Assembly (NCBI RefSeq): GCF_024213665.1
Contig: NZ_JANAVP010000016.1
Span: 62,001 to 126,000 of the forward strand
Direction: 5' to 3'
From: Streptomyces sp. A3M-1-3
Lineage (GTDB): Bacteria; Actinomycetota; Actinomycetes; Streptomycetales; Streptomycetaceae
Length of the DNA: 64,000 bases
Shown: positions 7,955 through 15,733 of the stretch, piece after piece
Numbering within the stretch: position 1 is the stretch's first letter
How the letters are laid out: each line of letters opens with the position of its first letter
The notes under the pieces: model-generated
The model's database searches: none
The model's input: the letters and a program-made list of their open reading frames with translations, nothing else
Told to the model about the DNA's origin: nothing
Program-made: the position numbers and the translations under genes

Positions 7955-8668
7955 TTGTCCTCCTCATCCACTTTCGTCACGACCCCGCCCCCCACACAGC
8001 CGGCTCACAGCCACCGCCGTTCCACCAAGAGGCGGGAAGGTGCCTCCCTGCCGTGGCGCTACCTCGGCTATGTCGGCTACTACGTGGGTGCCGGACTCAT
8101 CAGTGGCGCGGTCGTCCATCACCCCATGGACCCGGCCCGCTACTCGATGATCGCTGGATCCGGCGTGCTGGTCTTCCTGGTCGCAACCGTCCTCAACGAC
8201 TTCATCCTCGCGTCCGAGAAGCCCGCCCTGTCACGCGTGCTGCGGGTGCTCGGCACCTCGACGATGCTCTCGTTCGGCCTCGGCATGCTCAGCGGCGGCA
8301 TGCAGCATTTCGCCGACCTCCCGTACCGCTGTGCCGTGCTGATACCGCTGGGCATCGTCCTGTCCTTCGTCGCCTACTTCCTGAAAGAGGACAAGACGCC
8401 GTGGCGGCGCATCTTCGGTCTCATGGGCCTGGCAGTCCTCATTGTCACGGCCATCACCTTTGCGGGCCTGCGCCACATCGCCCCAACCATGGCCGAGCAG
8501 CCCGGGGGACACACCCACAGCGATGTAGTGACCGAGAAGGACAGCGGCGAAGGACATGACGGCGGCCAGGGCAGCGGCACCGTCAAGCCGACCTCCAAGC
8601 CCACCGCGCCCACGAAGGACACCGACCCCAGCGAGGAGCCCGGGCACGACGACGGCCATCAGCATTGA
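7955..8668 (+). CDS. Polytopic membrane protein with His/Asp-rich tail
   Basis: 237 residues from TTG 7955, preceded by GCGAAAGG. About five transmembrane helices follow a Ser/Thr/Pro- and Arg-rich N-terminus: YLGYVGYYVGAGLISGAVV, MIAGSGVLVFLVATVL, MLSFGLGMLSGGM, AVLIPLGIVLSFVAYFL and IFGLMGLAVLIVTAITFAGL. The extramembrane tail is rich in His, Asp, Glu and Gly and ends GHDDGHQH. I do not recognise a named family. Similar membrane proteins with metal-binding tails occur beside Streptomyces copper genes, which fits Sco1 and TetR nearby. The 211 nt upstream hold no gene I can support. Confidence 0.65.
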   Translation: MSSSSTFVTTPPPTQPAHSHRRSTKRREGASLPWRYLGYVGYYVGAGLISGAVVHHPMDPARYSMIAGSGVLVFLVATVLNDFILASEKPALSRVLRVLGTSTMLSFGLGMLSGGMQHFADLPYRCAVLIPLGIVLSFVAYFLKEDKTPWRRIFGLMGLAVLIVTAITFAGLRHIAPTMAEQPGGHTHSDVVTEKDSGEGHDGGQGSGTVKPTSKPTAPTKDTDPSEEPGHDDGHQH

Positions 8669-8699
8669 GCCGAGGTGGACGACCGTGCCCGGCTCGGCG

Positions 8700-8948
8700 G
8701 CTGGCACGCAGTTTCAGCAGCAGGGTGACGCAGAGCAGGCCGGTGCCGTCGACGGTGAGGTCCGCGGCCGGTATGGGGCCGCGGTCATCGGTGCAGGGTC
8801 TGGGTGATGCGCCGAAGGCGGCGGGGCCGGCGCCTTCCTCGAAGGCGCAGATCTCGTTCAGGGGCCAGCCGTCGTCGAGGGCGTCGACCAGAGCGTCGCC
8901 GGTGTGCGGCACGGTGTAGACGAAGCTCCCCGCCGGGCCGCAGGACAC
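8700..8948 (-). pseudogene. TusA-like sulfur carrier remnant
   Basis: Reading right to left, an open frame ends in VDGTGLLCVTLLLKLR, which matches the N-terminal Cys motif of Streptomyces TusA/SirA-like proteins (Cys is the sulfur-carrying residue). The expected rest of the ~80-residue domain (...ATDPAAPLDLPAWC...) is absent, as the frame continues as Arg-rich noise. The preceding part (TGDALVDALDDGWPL) is not a family I can name. I treat it as a 3'-truncated gene; whether it is expressed is unknown. Confidence 0.4.
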
Positions 8949-8987
8949 GGCGGACCGTCGCCGACCGCCGCGTGGATTTCCTTGTCG

Positions 8988-9647
8988 TCAGCCGGCGCCC
9001 TTGGCGAGCAGTGGCAGGTCGTGGGCGAAGTCATCGGTAGTGGTGCCGCTGGTGTAGATGACGTGGGCTTTGTCGTCGGCGGGTGAGAAGGCCACGACCT
9101 GGGCGCCGTGGTCGGAGGTCACGGTGCCGTCGTGGTGCTTTTTCGGGTCCTCGACGGAGATGCCCAGACTGAGCGCGGCCTTCTTGACCTTGGCGAGGTC
9201 GCCGGACAAGCCGGTGAAGTTGGGCCCGAACGCCGTGAGCCACTTCCCGAGCTCCTTAGGGGTGTCGCGCTCGGGGTCGGTGGTGACGAAGACGACGCGG
9301 GTGTTCTCGCGTACCGCGGTGGATTGCTTGGTGAGCGCGAGGGAGATGTCGCCCATGGTGGTGGGGCAGGCGTCGGGGCAGTTGGTGTAGCCGAAGAAGA
9401 CCAGCGTCGTCTTTCCGGCGGTCTGCTTGCGCAGGTCGAAGGGCTTGCCCGTGGTGTCGCTGAGGACGAGCTCGGGCTTGGTGAACGGGTTGTCCAGCGT
9501 GGTGCCCCGGTAGGGGGAGTCGCTGGCCGCGGAGACGACTGCGGGCCTGTCCGCGTCGCGGTGCGGCGTGGTCGTGCCGCAGCCCGTACCGGCCGTGCCG
9601 AGGGCAAGGACGGCTGCCGCCAGGCTCAAGGCTCCGGTGCGGTGCAT
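8988..9647 (-). CDS. Sco1/SenC-type copper chaperone lipoprotein
   Basis: 219 residues from ATG 9647. A lipobox ends at Cys23 (GTAGTGC), so it is anchored outside the membrane. The thioredoxin-fold SCO domain has the copper-binding C90-PDA-C94 and the conserved His180 in SDHGAQVV. These proteins deliver Cu to the CuA site of cytochrome c oxidase or act in copper/redox sensing. The gene starts 7 nt after the TetR-type regulator stop, so the two form an operon and Sco1 is probably controlled by that regulator. Length and motifs look intact. Confidence 0.9.
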   Translation of the reverse strand: MHRTGALSLAAAVLALGTAGTGCGTTTPHRDADRPAVVSAASDSPYRGTTLDNPFTKPELVLSDTTGKPFDLRKQTAGKTTLVFFGYTNCPDACPTTMGDISLALTKQSTAVRENTRVVFVTTDPERDTPKELGKWLTAFGPNFTGLSGDLAKVKKAALSLGISVEDPKKHHDGTVTSDHGAQVVAFSPADDKAHVIYTSGTTTDDFAHDLPLLAKGAG

Positions 9648-9654
9648 CGAGGGT

Positions 9655-10266
9655 TCAGTTCCAATCAACGTGAGAGGCAGTGCCGGGGCCTGCAGGGGGA
9701 CGCAGGCCGGCCAGAGTGACCTTAACGAGCCTGTGGACCGCGGCTTTCGAGGGCAGGCTGCCGGCAGCACTGAGGGCATGGAGGCAGTAGCCGGCCAGTT
9801 CGTCGGGTGCGACGTCATCTCGCAGATCGCCGCTCGCGACGCCCTCGGCCAGCAGGTCCCGGATCAGGTCGTGGAGCTGCTGGTGTGCCCGGGCGATGTG
9901 CTGGCCCTGATGCAGGAGAGCGGCGACCTCGGTGCCGTGGTGCTCGTGCCGCCCCTGGGACATGAGCGCGTATGCCTCCAGCACGGCTTCCAGCCGCCCG
10001 CCGGGGCTGCCGGATTCATCCCTGACCGCCCTGAGGTGGTCGAGGTGCGCGGTGACCTGCCGCTCATGCCAGGCGGCGAGGATCGATTCGACGTCCGGGA
10101 AGTACTTGTACAGCGTCGCCCGCCCGATACCAGTCGTCTCCGCGATGCGCGACATCGTCACCGAAAGCAGTCCCTGCTCGGCCACCAGCGCAGCCGTCGC
10201 GTCCAGGACCGCATCACGCACCGCGTGGCGGTGCGCCTCGATCGTCTCGTTCCACAGCTTCGGCAT
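9655..10266 (-). CDS. TetR-family transcriptional regulator
   Basis: 203 residues from ATG 10266. The N-terminal helix-turn-helix reads MSRIAETTGIGRATLYKYFPDVESILAAW (about residues 38-66), the classic TetR pattern. The C-terminal ligand domain is His-rich (GRHEHHGTEVAALLHQ), which may reflect a metal or small-molecule ligand but this is a guess. It reads together with sco1 downstream and diverges from the small membrane genes at 10369. A short dyad in the intergenic region is the likely operator. Confidence 0.88.
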   Translation of the reverse strand: MPKLWNETIEAHRHAVRDAVLDATAALVAEQGLLSVTMSRIAETTGIGRATLYKYFPDVESILAAWHERQVTAHLDHLRAVRDESGSPGGRLEAVLEAYALMSQGRHEHHGTEVAALLHQGQHIARAHQQLHDLIRDLLAEGVASGDLRDDVAPDELAGYCLHALSAAGSLPSKAAVHRLVKVTLAGLRPPAGPGTASHVDWN

Positions 10267-10314
10267 TCCCCGAATATACGCGCCGACGCTGACGTGACAC
10301 GACGTGCATGCTGT

Positions 10315-10327
10315 AGACATACTGTCT
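10315..10327. promoter_or_regulatory. Candidate TetR operator dyad
   Basis: AGACA-TAC-TGTCT, a perfect 5-bp inverted repeat with a 3-nt spacer, sits in the 102-nt divergent gap between the TetR gene and the small membrane gene at 10369. Its position allows control of both directions. No other symmetric site is visible in the gap. Confidence 0.4.
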
Positions 10328-10368
10328 TGCAAAACGCTCGATCGACAGAAACCGCCGGAGGACAAGCC

Positions 10369-10548
10369 ATGGCTGAGCTGCCGCCTTCCCCACACGCAGG
10401 TGACGGCACGGATGCCGGAGGGCCGGGCCGCGGACCGGCTCACGCCAGGCCGCGATGGGTGAGCGTATTCGCGGCGATCGCCATCGCCCTGATCCTGGCC
10501 TTCGTGATCCTGCACTTGGCCGGCGGCGGCATGGGGAGCCACGGCTGA
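10369..10548 (+). CDS. Small single-span membrane protein
   Basis: 59 residues: a Pro/Gly-rich N-terminus, one helix (WVSVFAAIAIALILAFVILHL, residues about 30-50), then GGGMGSHG. A strong GGAGGA ribosome site precedes ATG 10369. The stop overlaps the next start (TGATG), tying it to the four-helix membrane protein. Function is unknown; the association with Sco1 and a metal region hints at copper or respiratory assembly. Confidence 0.7.
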   Translation: MAELPPSPHAGDGTDAGGPGRGPAHARPRWVSVFAAIAIALILAFVILHLAGGGMGSHG

Positions 10549-11114
10549 TGGCCATGACGCCGCGCCAGCGCAAGCTCGCCCTCACCGCGCACGTCACCGC
10601 CTCGGTCGGATGGCTCGGCGCAGTCGCTGTCTTCCTGGCTCTCGCCGTCGCCGGTCTGACCAGCCAGGATGTCCAGCGGGCGCGATCCGCCTACGTCGCC
10701 ATGGAAATTTCCGGCTGGTACGTCATCGTCCCGCTTGCCTTCGCCTCGCTGCTGACCGGGGTGCTCTCGGCTGTGGGCACCACGTGGGGGCTGGTCCGCT
10801 ATTACTGGGTCGTGGTGAAGCTGGTGATCACCGTCCTGGCCACGATCGCCCTGCTGGTGCACATGCAGCCGGTCAGCTCCATCGCCGACGCAGCCGCAGG
10901 AGCGGCCTCGTCCGGTGGCGCTCTCCACGAGCCGAGGGTCCAACTGGTGATCCAGTCCGCTGCCGCCTCGCTGGCGCTGCTGGTCGCGACCGCGCTGTCG
11001 GTGTACAAACCGCAGGGCCGCACCCACTACGGGCAGCGCAAGCAGTACCAGCAGCGCACCCGGCCGGAGGCCGCCGACTCTGCCGCTCCCGCAGGACCGG
11101 CGCCTTTGCGCTGA
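10548..11114 (+). CDS. Integral membrane protein (DUF2269-like)
   Basis: 188 residues with four predicted helices (TAHVTASVGWLGAVAVFLAL, WYVIVPLAFASLLTGVLSAV, YYWVVVKLVITVLATIALLV and LALLVATALSVY). A conserved His (LTAHVTASVGWLG) and an HMQPV at the end of helix 3 recall DUF2269/heme-type membrane proteins. It is coupled to the 59-residue membrane protein and diverges from tetR-sco1. A role in a heme- or copper-linked membrane complex is possible, not shown. Confidence 0.65.
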   Translation: MAMTPRQRKLALTAHVTASVGWLGAVAVFLALAVAGLTSQDVQRARSAYVAMEISGWYVIVPLAFASLLTGVLSAVGTTWGLVRYYWVVVKLVITVLATIALLVHMQPVSSIADAAAGAASSGGALHEPRVQLVIQSAAASLALLVATALSVYKPQGRTHYGQRKQYQQRTRPEAADSAAPAGPAPLR

Positions 11115-11220
11115 TGGGTACGACCTTTGTGCCTCGGTACACCTCCAGCTAACCCCCTCGGCGAGATAGGCGCCCGGGCATCTTCGTCTGCACTCGGGCG
11201 CGTTCTCTGCGTGCCGGATG

Positions 11221-11420
11221 TCAGTGGTAGGCGTGGACGACGGCGTGTCCCCTGCCGCGGCCGATCATCCACTTGTTCACCGGGGTGGTGACCAGAAAGG
11301 CGACGGCGAAGCCGCCCAGCAGCGCGGTCCAGAACAGCCCATCGGACAGGTGGGCGTCCATCGCGCCGGGGGTCAGGGCGATGATGCCGTTGTCGACGAG
11401 CTCCATGATCGCCGATGCGG
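11221..11420 (-). pseudogene. DUF4396 C-terminal fragment
   Basis: The frame SAIMELVDNGIIAL...TPVNKWMIGRG ending HAVVHAYH is the C-terminal membrane half of DUF4396 proteins. Family members are normally 150-200 residues and begin with a longer helical part. Here similarity starts abruptly at about 11420, with no start codon or ribosome site. The upstream part of the open frame (Cys/Pro-rich) is unrelated. It lies 3' of the DUF6153 gene on the same strand. Confidence 0.6.
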
Positions 11421-11488
11421 AATGAGGATGTGCCGGAGCGCGGCACCCTTCACCGGCCAAGCCGGGGCAAGGAGGTGCCGTGGCCGCT

Positions 11489-11902
11489 CTATATCCGCAG
11501 GAGTTGCAGCTCAGCCAAGTCGGGCAGCGCACGCCCACCTTCGGGAGCCTCTGCGGCGCCGCCGGTCAGCGCCACAGCCGTAGGCGCGAGGTCGACGGCC
11601 GCGGCCAGCGCGGGCGCCACGTACGGGGCACCGACACCGGCCGCCGCACAGGTCGCATCCGCGTGACTCACATGGCCCGTTCCGCCGGCGGTGTGCGAGC
11701 AGTCCCCACCAGCCTCCGCCTCGCCATGGGCCATCAACATCCCCTGACCGCTGGCAGCAGCCGCGGCCTTCGCGGGCACGGGTCCCGGGCCCAGGCCGTG
11801 CATCGCCAGCACGCCTGCCAGTACCGCGAGCACCAGCAGCAGAAAGCCGCGCCCGGCGGGGCGGCGACTCGACAGCTGCGCGGCGGACGTCATGCGGCTC
11901 AT
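11489..11902 (-). CDS. DUF6153-type small secreted protein
   Basis: 137 residues from ATG 11902 (134 from ATG 11893). One N-terminal helix (GFLLLVLAVLAGVLAMHGLG) is followed by an extracytoplasmic region with CSH, HVSHADATC and a C-terminal PDLAELQLLRI, the hallmark ending of the DUF6153 family. The paired Cys/His clusters suggest metal binding; function is not known. One of three such small proteins in this metal region. Confidence 0.75.
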   Translation of the reverse strand: MSRMTSAAQLSSRRPAGRGFLLLVLAVLAGVLAMHGLGPGPVPAKAAAAASGQGMLMAHGEAEAGGDCSHTAGGTGHVSHADATCAAAGVGAPYVAPALAAAVDLAPTAVALTGGAAEAPEGGRALPDLAELQLLRI

Positions 11903-12046
11903 CGTACGATCCGGCCCCGCGCACGGCTTCGCCCCTACCCGTCAAGGATCCGCCAACGGCGTGACCGGGCCACGTGCGGTTCTCCTAAACGCGGTTTGGG
12001 TCGTGTCGGGATGCCCCAATGACAAACCGGTGTCGTCGTGTGCGGG

Positions 12047-12223
12047 TCAAGCGGTCACCGGTTGCGTTGCTGGTCCGCTGAGCCGCCAGGTGCAGGTCAG
12101 TGCGAGAACCACACTGGCGTGCCCTGCGTCGGCCAGGGCCAGCGCAGCCCATGCCAGGCACAGAGGGCAGACCATGCCGCGAACCCAACCGACAGCTGCA
12201 GCGCGCACCACCGCGGCCTTCAC
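12047..12223 (-). CDS. Possible small membrane-associated ORF downstream of merR
   Basis: A GTG at 12223, 9 nt after the merR stop, opens 58 codons: a basic/hydrophobic start, then GMVCPLCLAWAALALADAGH and a second hydrophobic stretch before the stop. The CPLC pair and the location next to a metal regulator make it worth listing. The ribosome site is weak and I know no homologue, so it may be spurious. Confidence 0.28.
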   Translation of the reverse strand: MKAAVVRAAAVGWVRGMVCPLCLAWAALALADAGHASVVLALTCTWRLSGPATQPVTA

Positions 12224-12232
12224 GCCGCCGAC

Positions 12233-12643
12233 TCAGGACGCCGACGTGCTGTTTTCGATGATGTGGCAGACCAGAGCACTTTCTCCGCGGTCGGCTGCCT
12301 GGTCGGCCTGGGCCCGGGCGTGCTGGAGCGTCGTACGGAGGGCTTCGAGGTCGGCGATGCGGCGGTCGAGGTCGGCGAGATGCTGGTCGAGGAGATCGGT
12401 GACGAGGCTGCAGGGCTGCTCGCCGCGGCGCTGGAGGTCGAGGATGTCCTTGATCTCTTTCAGGCTGAGGCCGAGGGCCTGGGCCTGGCGGATGAAGCCG
12501 AGTACGGGGACCGCTTCGTCGGTGTAGGTGCGGTAGCCGGCGGCGGTGCGCTGGGGCGGGTCGATGAGGCCGTTGGCTTCATAGAGGCGGACGGCCTTGG
12601 GGCTCAGCCCGGTCTGGGCGGCGATGCGGCCGACGGTGAGCAT
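12233..12643 (-). CDS. MerR-family (CueR/ZntR-like) regulator
   Basis: 136 residues from ATG 12643. N-terminal winged HTH (LTVGRIAAQTGLSPKAVRLYEANGLI), then AAGYRTYTDEAV and a long dimerisation helix. Two cysteines, C78 (EQPCSLV) and C126 (ALVCHIIEN), sit where metal- or redox-sensing MerR proteins carry ligands, but the canonical CueR CxxxxxxxC loop is not present, so the inducer is uncertain. It diverges from the cyclodipeptide synthase and copper ATPase, and its upstream region carries a textbook MerR operator. It likely activates that operon by untwisting the long-spacer promoter and may repress itself. Confidence 0.88.
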   Translation of the reverse strand: MLTVGRIAAQTGLSPKAVRLYEANGLIDPPQRTAAGYRTYTDEAVPVLGFIRQAQALGLSLKEIKDILDLQRRGEQPCSLVTDLLDQHLADLDRRIADLEALRTTLQHARAQADQAADRGESALVCHIIENSTSAS

Positions 12644-12682
12644 GATGGGGGCTCCGTTCGTGCGAAGGGTTCCAGTCTGCGC

Positions 12683-12713
12683 TTGACCTTGCCCTAAGGG
12701 CAAGGTTTTAACG
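12683..12713 (+). promoter_or_regulatory. MerR-type promoter/operator with 19-bp spacer and perfect 19-bp palindrome
   Basis: TTGACC (-35, 12683-12688) and TTAACG (-10, 12708-12713) are separated by 19 bp, too long for normal recognition and diagnostic of MerR activation. CCTTGCCCTAAGGGCAAGG (12687-12705) is a perfect palindrome between them. The layout closely copies the E. coli copA promoter bound by CueR. The expected start of transcription, about 7 nt past the -10, falls on or next to the ATG at 12721, so the transcript is probably leaderless. Confidence 0.8.
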
Positions 12714-12720
12714 TCCGGTC

Positions 12721-13431
12721 ATGAGTACAGATCAAGGCGACGGCTGTACGGCGGCGATGGCGGTGACACCGCTGAGCGGCCGGTGCGCCGAAGTCGTCGA
12801 GCGGGCCGAGCACGCCTGCTTCGGAATCAGCCCGTTCAACAGCTACTTCTCCGCCGCCCGGATCCGTGAGCTGGCGGCGTGGGGGCTGGAGCGGTTCGAG
12901 CGGGTGGACTTCTTCGTGCCGGACGCACCGAGCGCGTACACCTTTGAGGCGCTGGGGTACGCCCCCGAGAAGGCGGCGTGGAAAGCGCGCCGGCAGGGCC
13001 AGTACACCCGCAACAAGATCGTCACCGCGCTGGGTTCGCTCGGCCTGGCCGACGCGGACAAGCGCGTGCTGGGGTGGGCCGAGCTGGAAGGCAATGCGGC
13101 GTTCAGCTGGCTCCACGAGAGCGGGCTGCGGCGGTACGCCGAGGACGCGGACTTCCGGGACGCCTGCCGGGAGGCCACCGGGTGGGTGCTGGCCGGGAAG
13201 CTGCCCGGTGGGCAGGTGCCGGACGAGGAGCAGGTCGAGCACGCGGTGCGCTACTTCCTGGCCGAGTTACCGCTGTTCATCGACACCCCGGCCATCGTCG
13301 ACGCCGGCACTTCCGTGTTCTGCTACCACCAGCCGCCTGCTGTCCTGCGCCGCCTGTACGGGGGCGAGCTGAGCTGGCGTCCCGCCGCTGGGCAGGGCTT
13401 CGCCGTTGTGGCACCGGCCGCACCAGACTGA
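12721..13431 (+). CDS. tRNA-dependent cyclodipeptide synthase (AlbC-type)
   Basis: 236 residues. CDPSs use two aminoacyl-tRNAs to make a cyclic dipeptide through an acyl-enzyme on a conserved Ser. The key residues fall at the same numbers as in AlbC: Ser37 and N40 in GISPFNSYFS, Y178 and E182 in RYFLAELPLF, and Y202 in VFCYHQP. Other family blocks are RFERVDFFVPD and ARRQGQYTRNKI. N40 suggests the NYQ subfamily. The ATG at 12721 has no ribosome site and sits at the expected transcript start. The next gene, a copper ATPase, starts 19 nt after the stop. There is no cytochrome P450, oxidase or methyltransferase partner immediately beside it. Amino acid specificity cannot be read by eye. Confidence 0.92.
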   Translation: MSTDQGDGCTAAMAVTPLSGRCAEVVERAEHACFGISPFNSYFSAARIRELAAWGLERFERVDFFVPDAPSAYTFEALGYAPEKAAWKARRQGQYTRNKIVTALGSLGLADADKRVLGWAELEGNAAFSWLHESGLRRYAEDADFRDACREATGWVLAGKLPGGQVPDEEQVEHAVRYFLAELPLFIDTPAIVDAGTSVFCYHQPPAVLRRLYGGELSWRPAAGQGFAVVAPAAPD

Positions 13432-13450
13432 AAGAGACAAGGAACCGTCC

Positions 13451-15649
13451 ATGGCAACCAGCACGCGGCCCGACGCCGAGCAGTCCATAGAACTGGCCAT
13501 CACCGGGATGACCTGCGCCTCGTGCGTGGCGCGGGTCGAACGGAAGCTGGGCAAGCTGCCCGGGGTGACCGCGACGGTGAACCTCGCGACCGCGACCGCG
13601 CACGTGACCCGGGAGAGCCCCGAGGTCGGCGTTGAGGAGCTGATCGCCGCCGTCGAGGCCATCGGTTACGGCGCCGAGGCGCCCCGGACTCAGGCCCCGG
13701 CCGCAGAGGAAGAGGAGGTCGATGCCGAGGGCGCACACATCACCGGTCTGCGCCGCCGCTTGGTCGCTTCCGCGCTGCTCGGACTGCCGGTGGTCCTCGT
13801 GTCGATGATCTCCGCCCTGCACTTCCCCGGCTGGCAGTGGGCGGCGCTCGCCCTTTCAACTCCGGTCGTCGCGTGGGGTGCGTGGCCGTTCCACCGGGCG
13901 GCGGCGGTGAACCTGCGGCACGGGTCGGCGACCATGGACACCCTGGTGTCGCTGGGTGTGCTGGCCGCGTACCTGTGGAGCGCCGGGACTCTCGCCCTGG
14001 GCGGGGAGCATCTGTATCTGGAGGTCGCCGTCGTGCTGACGGCGTTCCTGCTGGCGGGCCGCTTCTTCGAGGCCCGGGCCAAGCGGCGGGCCGGAGACGC
14101 GATCCGGGCGCTGATGGACCTGGGTGCCAAGGACGTCGCCGTGCTGCGCGACGGGACTGAGGTACGTGTCCCTGTTGAGGAGTTGGCGGTCGGCGACCTG
14201 TTCGTCGTACGGCCCGGGGAGAAGATCGCCACGGACGGGGAGGTCGTCGAGGGCGCCTCGGCGATAGACGAGTCGCTGCTGACCGGGGAGAGCGTGCCGG
14301 TGGAGGTCGAGCCGGGCTCGCAGGTCACCGGGGCCACACTCAACAGCCACGGACGGCTGACCGTACGGGCCACCCGGATCGGGGCGGACACCAAGCTGGC
14401 GCGGATCGCCGCCCTGGTGGAGCGGGCTCAGACCGGAAAGGCGGCGGTGCAGCGGCTGGCCGACCGGATCTCGGCGGTCTTCGTACCGGTCGTCATCGCC
14501 CTGGCGGCGGGCACGTTCGGCGTCTGGCTGCTGACCGGCGCCCCGGCCGCCACTGCGCTGACCGCCGCCATCGCGGTGGTGATCATCGCTTGCCCGTGTG
14601 CCCTCGGGCTGGCCACGCCGACCGCGCTGATGGTCGGCACCGGACGCGGCGCCCAGCTCGGGCTGCTGATCAGCGGGCCCGAGGTATTGGAGTCCACCCG
14701 GCGGATCGACACCGTCGTCCTGGACAAGACCGGCACCGTCACCGAGGGCAAGATGCGCCTCGTCGCCGTCGTACCGGCCGATGGTCAGGACGAGCGGGAG
14801 GTGCTGCGGCTGGCCGGCGCATTGGAGGACGCAAGCGAACACCCGATCGCCACCGCCATCGCGAACACCGCACGGGAGCGCCTCGGTTCGCTCCCCGCCG
14901 TGACCGGATTCGCCAACACCCAGGGCCGGGGCGTGACCGGGCAGATCGAGGGACGTACGGTCCGCGCGGGCAGGGCCGCGTGGCTGGAGGAACACGGCCA
15001 CGTACTGCCCGACGAGCTCGACCGCGCACGCAAGGAGGCCGAAGCCGAAGGCAGGACGGTCGTCTTCGCCGCCTGGGACGGACAGGTGCGTGGCGCGCTG
15101 GTGGTCGCCGACACCGTCAAGGCGACCAGCGGCGAGGCGGTCGCCGACCTCAAGCGGCTCGGGCTCACCCCCATCCTGCTGACCGGCGACAACACGGCGG
15201 CGGCCCACGCGGTGGCAGCCGAGGTCGGTATCGACCAGGTCATCGCAGAGGTCCATCCCGAGGACAAGGTCGCCGAGGTCCAACGGCTGCAGGAGGAGGG
15301 CCGGGTGGTGGCGATGGTCGGGGACGGCGTCAACGACGCGGCCGCCCTCGCCCAGGCCGACCTCGGTCTGGCGATGGGCACCGGCACGGACGCGGCGATC
15401 GCCGCCTCCGACCTCACTTTGGTACGGGGCGACTTGCGGGCGGCGGCGGACGCGATCCGGCTGGCCCGACGCACCCTTCGTACGATCAAGGCCAATCTGT
15501 TCTGGGCCTTCGCCTACAACGTGGCCGCGCTGCCACTGGCCGCGCTCGGTCTGCTCAACCCGATGATCGCCGGAGGCGCGATGGCCTTCTCCTCGGTCTT
15601 CGTCGTCACCAACAGCCTGCGGCTGCGCCGCTTCCAGCCGCTGCGCTGA
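13451..15649 (+). CDS. copA: Copper-translocating P1B-type ATPase
   Basis: 732 residues. One N-terminal heavy-metal-associated domain (MTCASC, C22/C25), eight predicted membrane helices, TGES in the actuator domain, C381-P-C383 in the transport helix, the phosphorylated D425 in DKTGT, an HP motif (EDASEHPIA) and GDGVND. The CPC motif and the C-terminal NxxY-type and MxxS-type helix residues (AYNVAALPLAA, MAFSSVFVVTNS) mark the Cu(I)-exporting P1B-1 group. ATG 13451 follows AAGGAAC and lies 19 nt after the cyclodipeptide synthase, so it must depend on the MerR-type promoter at 12683 unless an internal promoter exists. Inference: copper-induced export. Confidence 0.93.
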   Translation: MATSTRPDAEQSIELAITGMTCASCVARVERKLGKLPGVTATVNLATATAHVTRESPEVGVEELIAAVEAIGYGAEAPRTQAPAAEEEEVDAEGAHITGLRRRLVASALLGLPVVLVSMISALHFPGWQWAALALSTPVVAWGAWPFHRAAAVNLRHGSATMDTLVSLGVLAAYLWSAGTLALGGEHLYLEVAVVLTAFLLAGRFFEARAKRRAGDAIRALMDLGAKDVAVLRDGTEVRVPVEELAVGDLFVVRPGEKIATDGEVVEGASAIDESLLTGESVPVEVEPGSQVTGATLNSHGRLTVRATRIGADTKLARIAALVERAQTGKAAVQRLADRISAVFVPVVIALAAGTFGVWLLTGAPAATALTAAIAVVIIACPCALGLATPTALMVGTGRGAQLGLLISGPEVLESTRRIDTVVLDKTGTVTEGKMRLVAVVPADGQDEREVLRLAGALEDASEHPIATAIANTARERLGSLPAVTGFANTQGRGVTGQIEGRTVRAGRAAWLEEHGHVLPDELDRARKEAEAEGRTVVFAAWDGQVRGALVVADTVKATSGEAVADLKRLGLTPILLTGDNTAAAHAVAAEVGIDQVIAEVHPEDKVAEVQRLQEEGRVVAMVGDGVNDAAALAQADLGLAMGTGTDAAIAASDLTLVRGDLRAAADAIRLARRTLRTIKANLFWAFAYNVAALPLAALGLLNPMIAGGAMAFSSVFVVTNSLRLRRFQPLR

Positions 15650-15733
15650 GCCACACACGAAAGGGGGGTGCCGGGGCCAGGGCTTCCGGCGCCTTTCGGC
15701 ATACTCGGCGGCTCGCCCGGCACGGGCAGTGCC

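Noticed and set aside
12721..13431. Natural-product cluster with CDPS tailoring oxidases
   Set aside because: No P450, flavin oxidase or cyclodipeptide oxidase genes lie near; the only methyltransferase (15734-16378) is convergent and may be unrelated.
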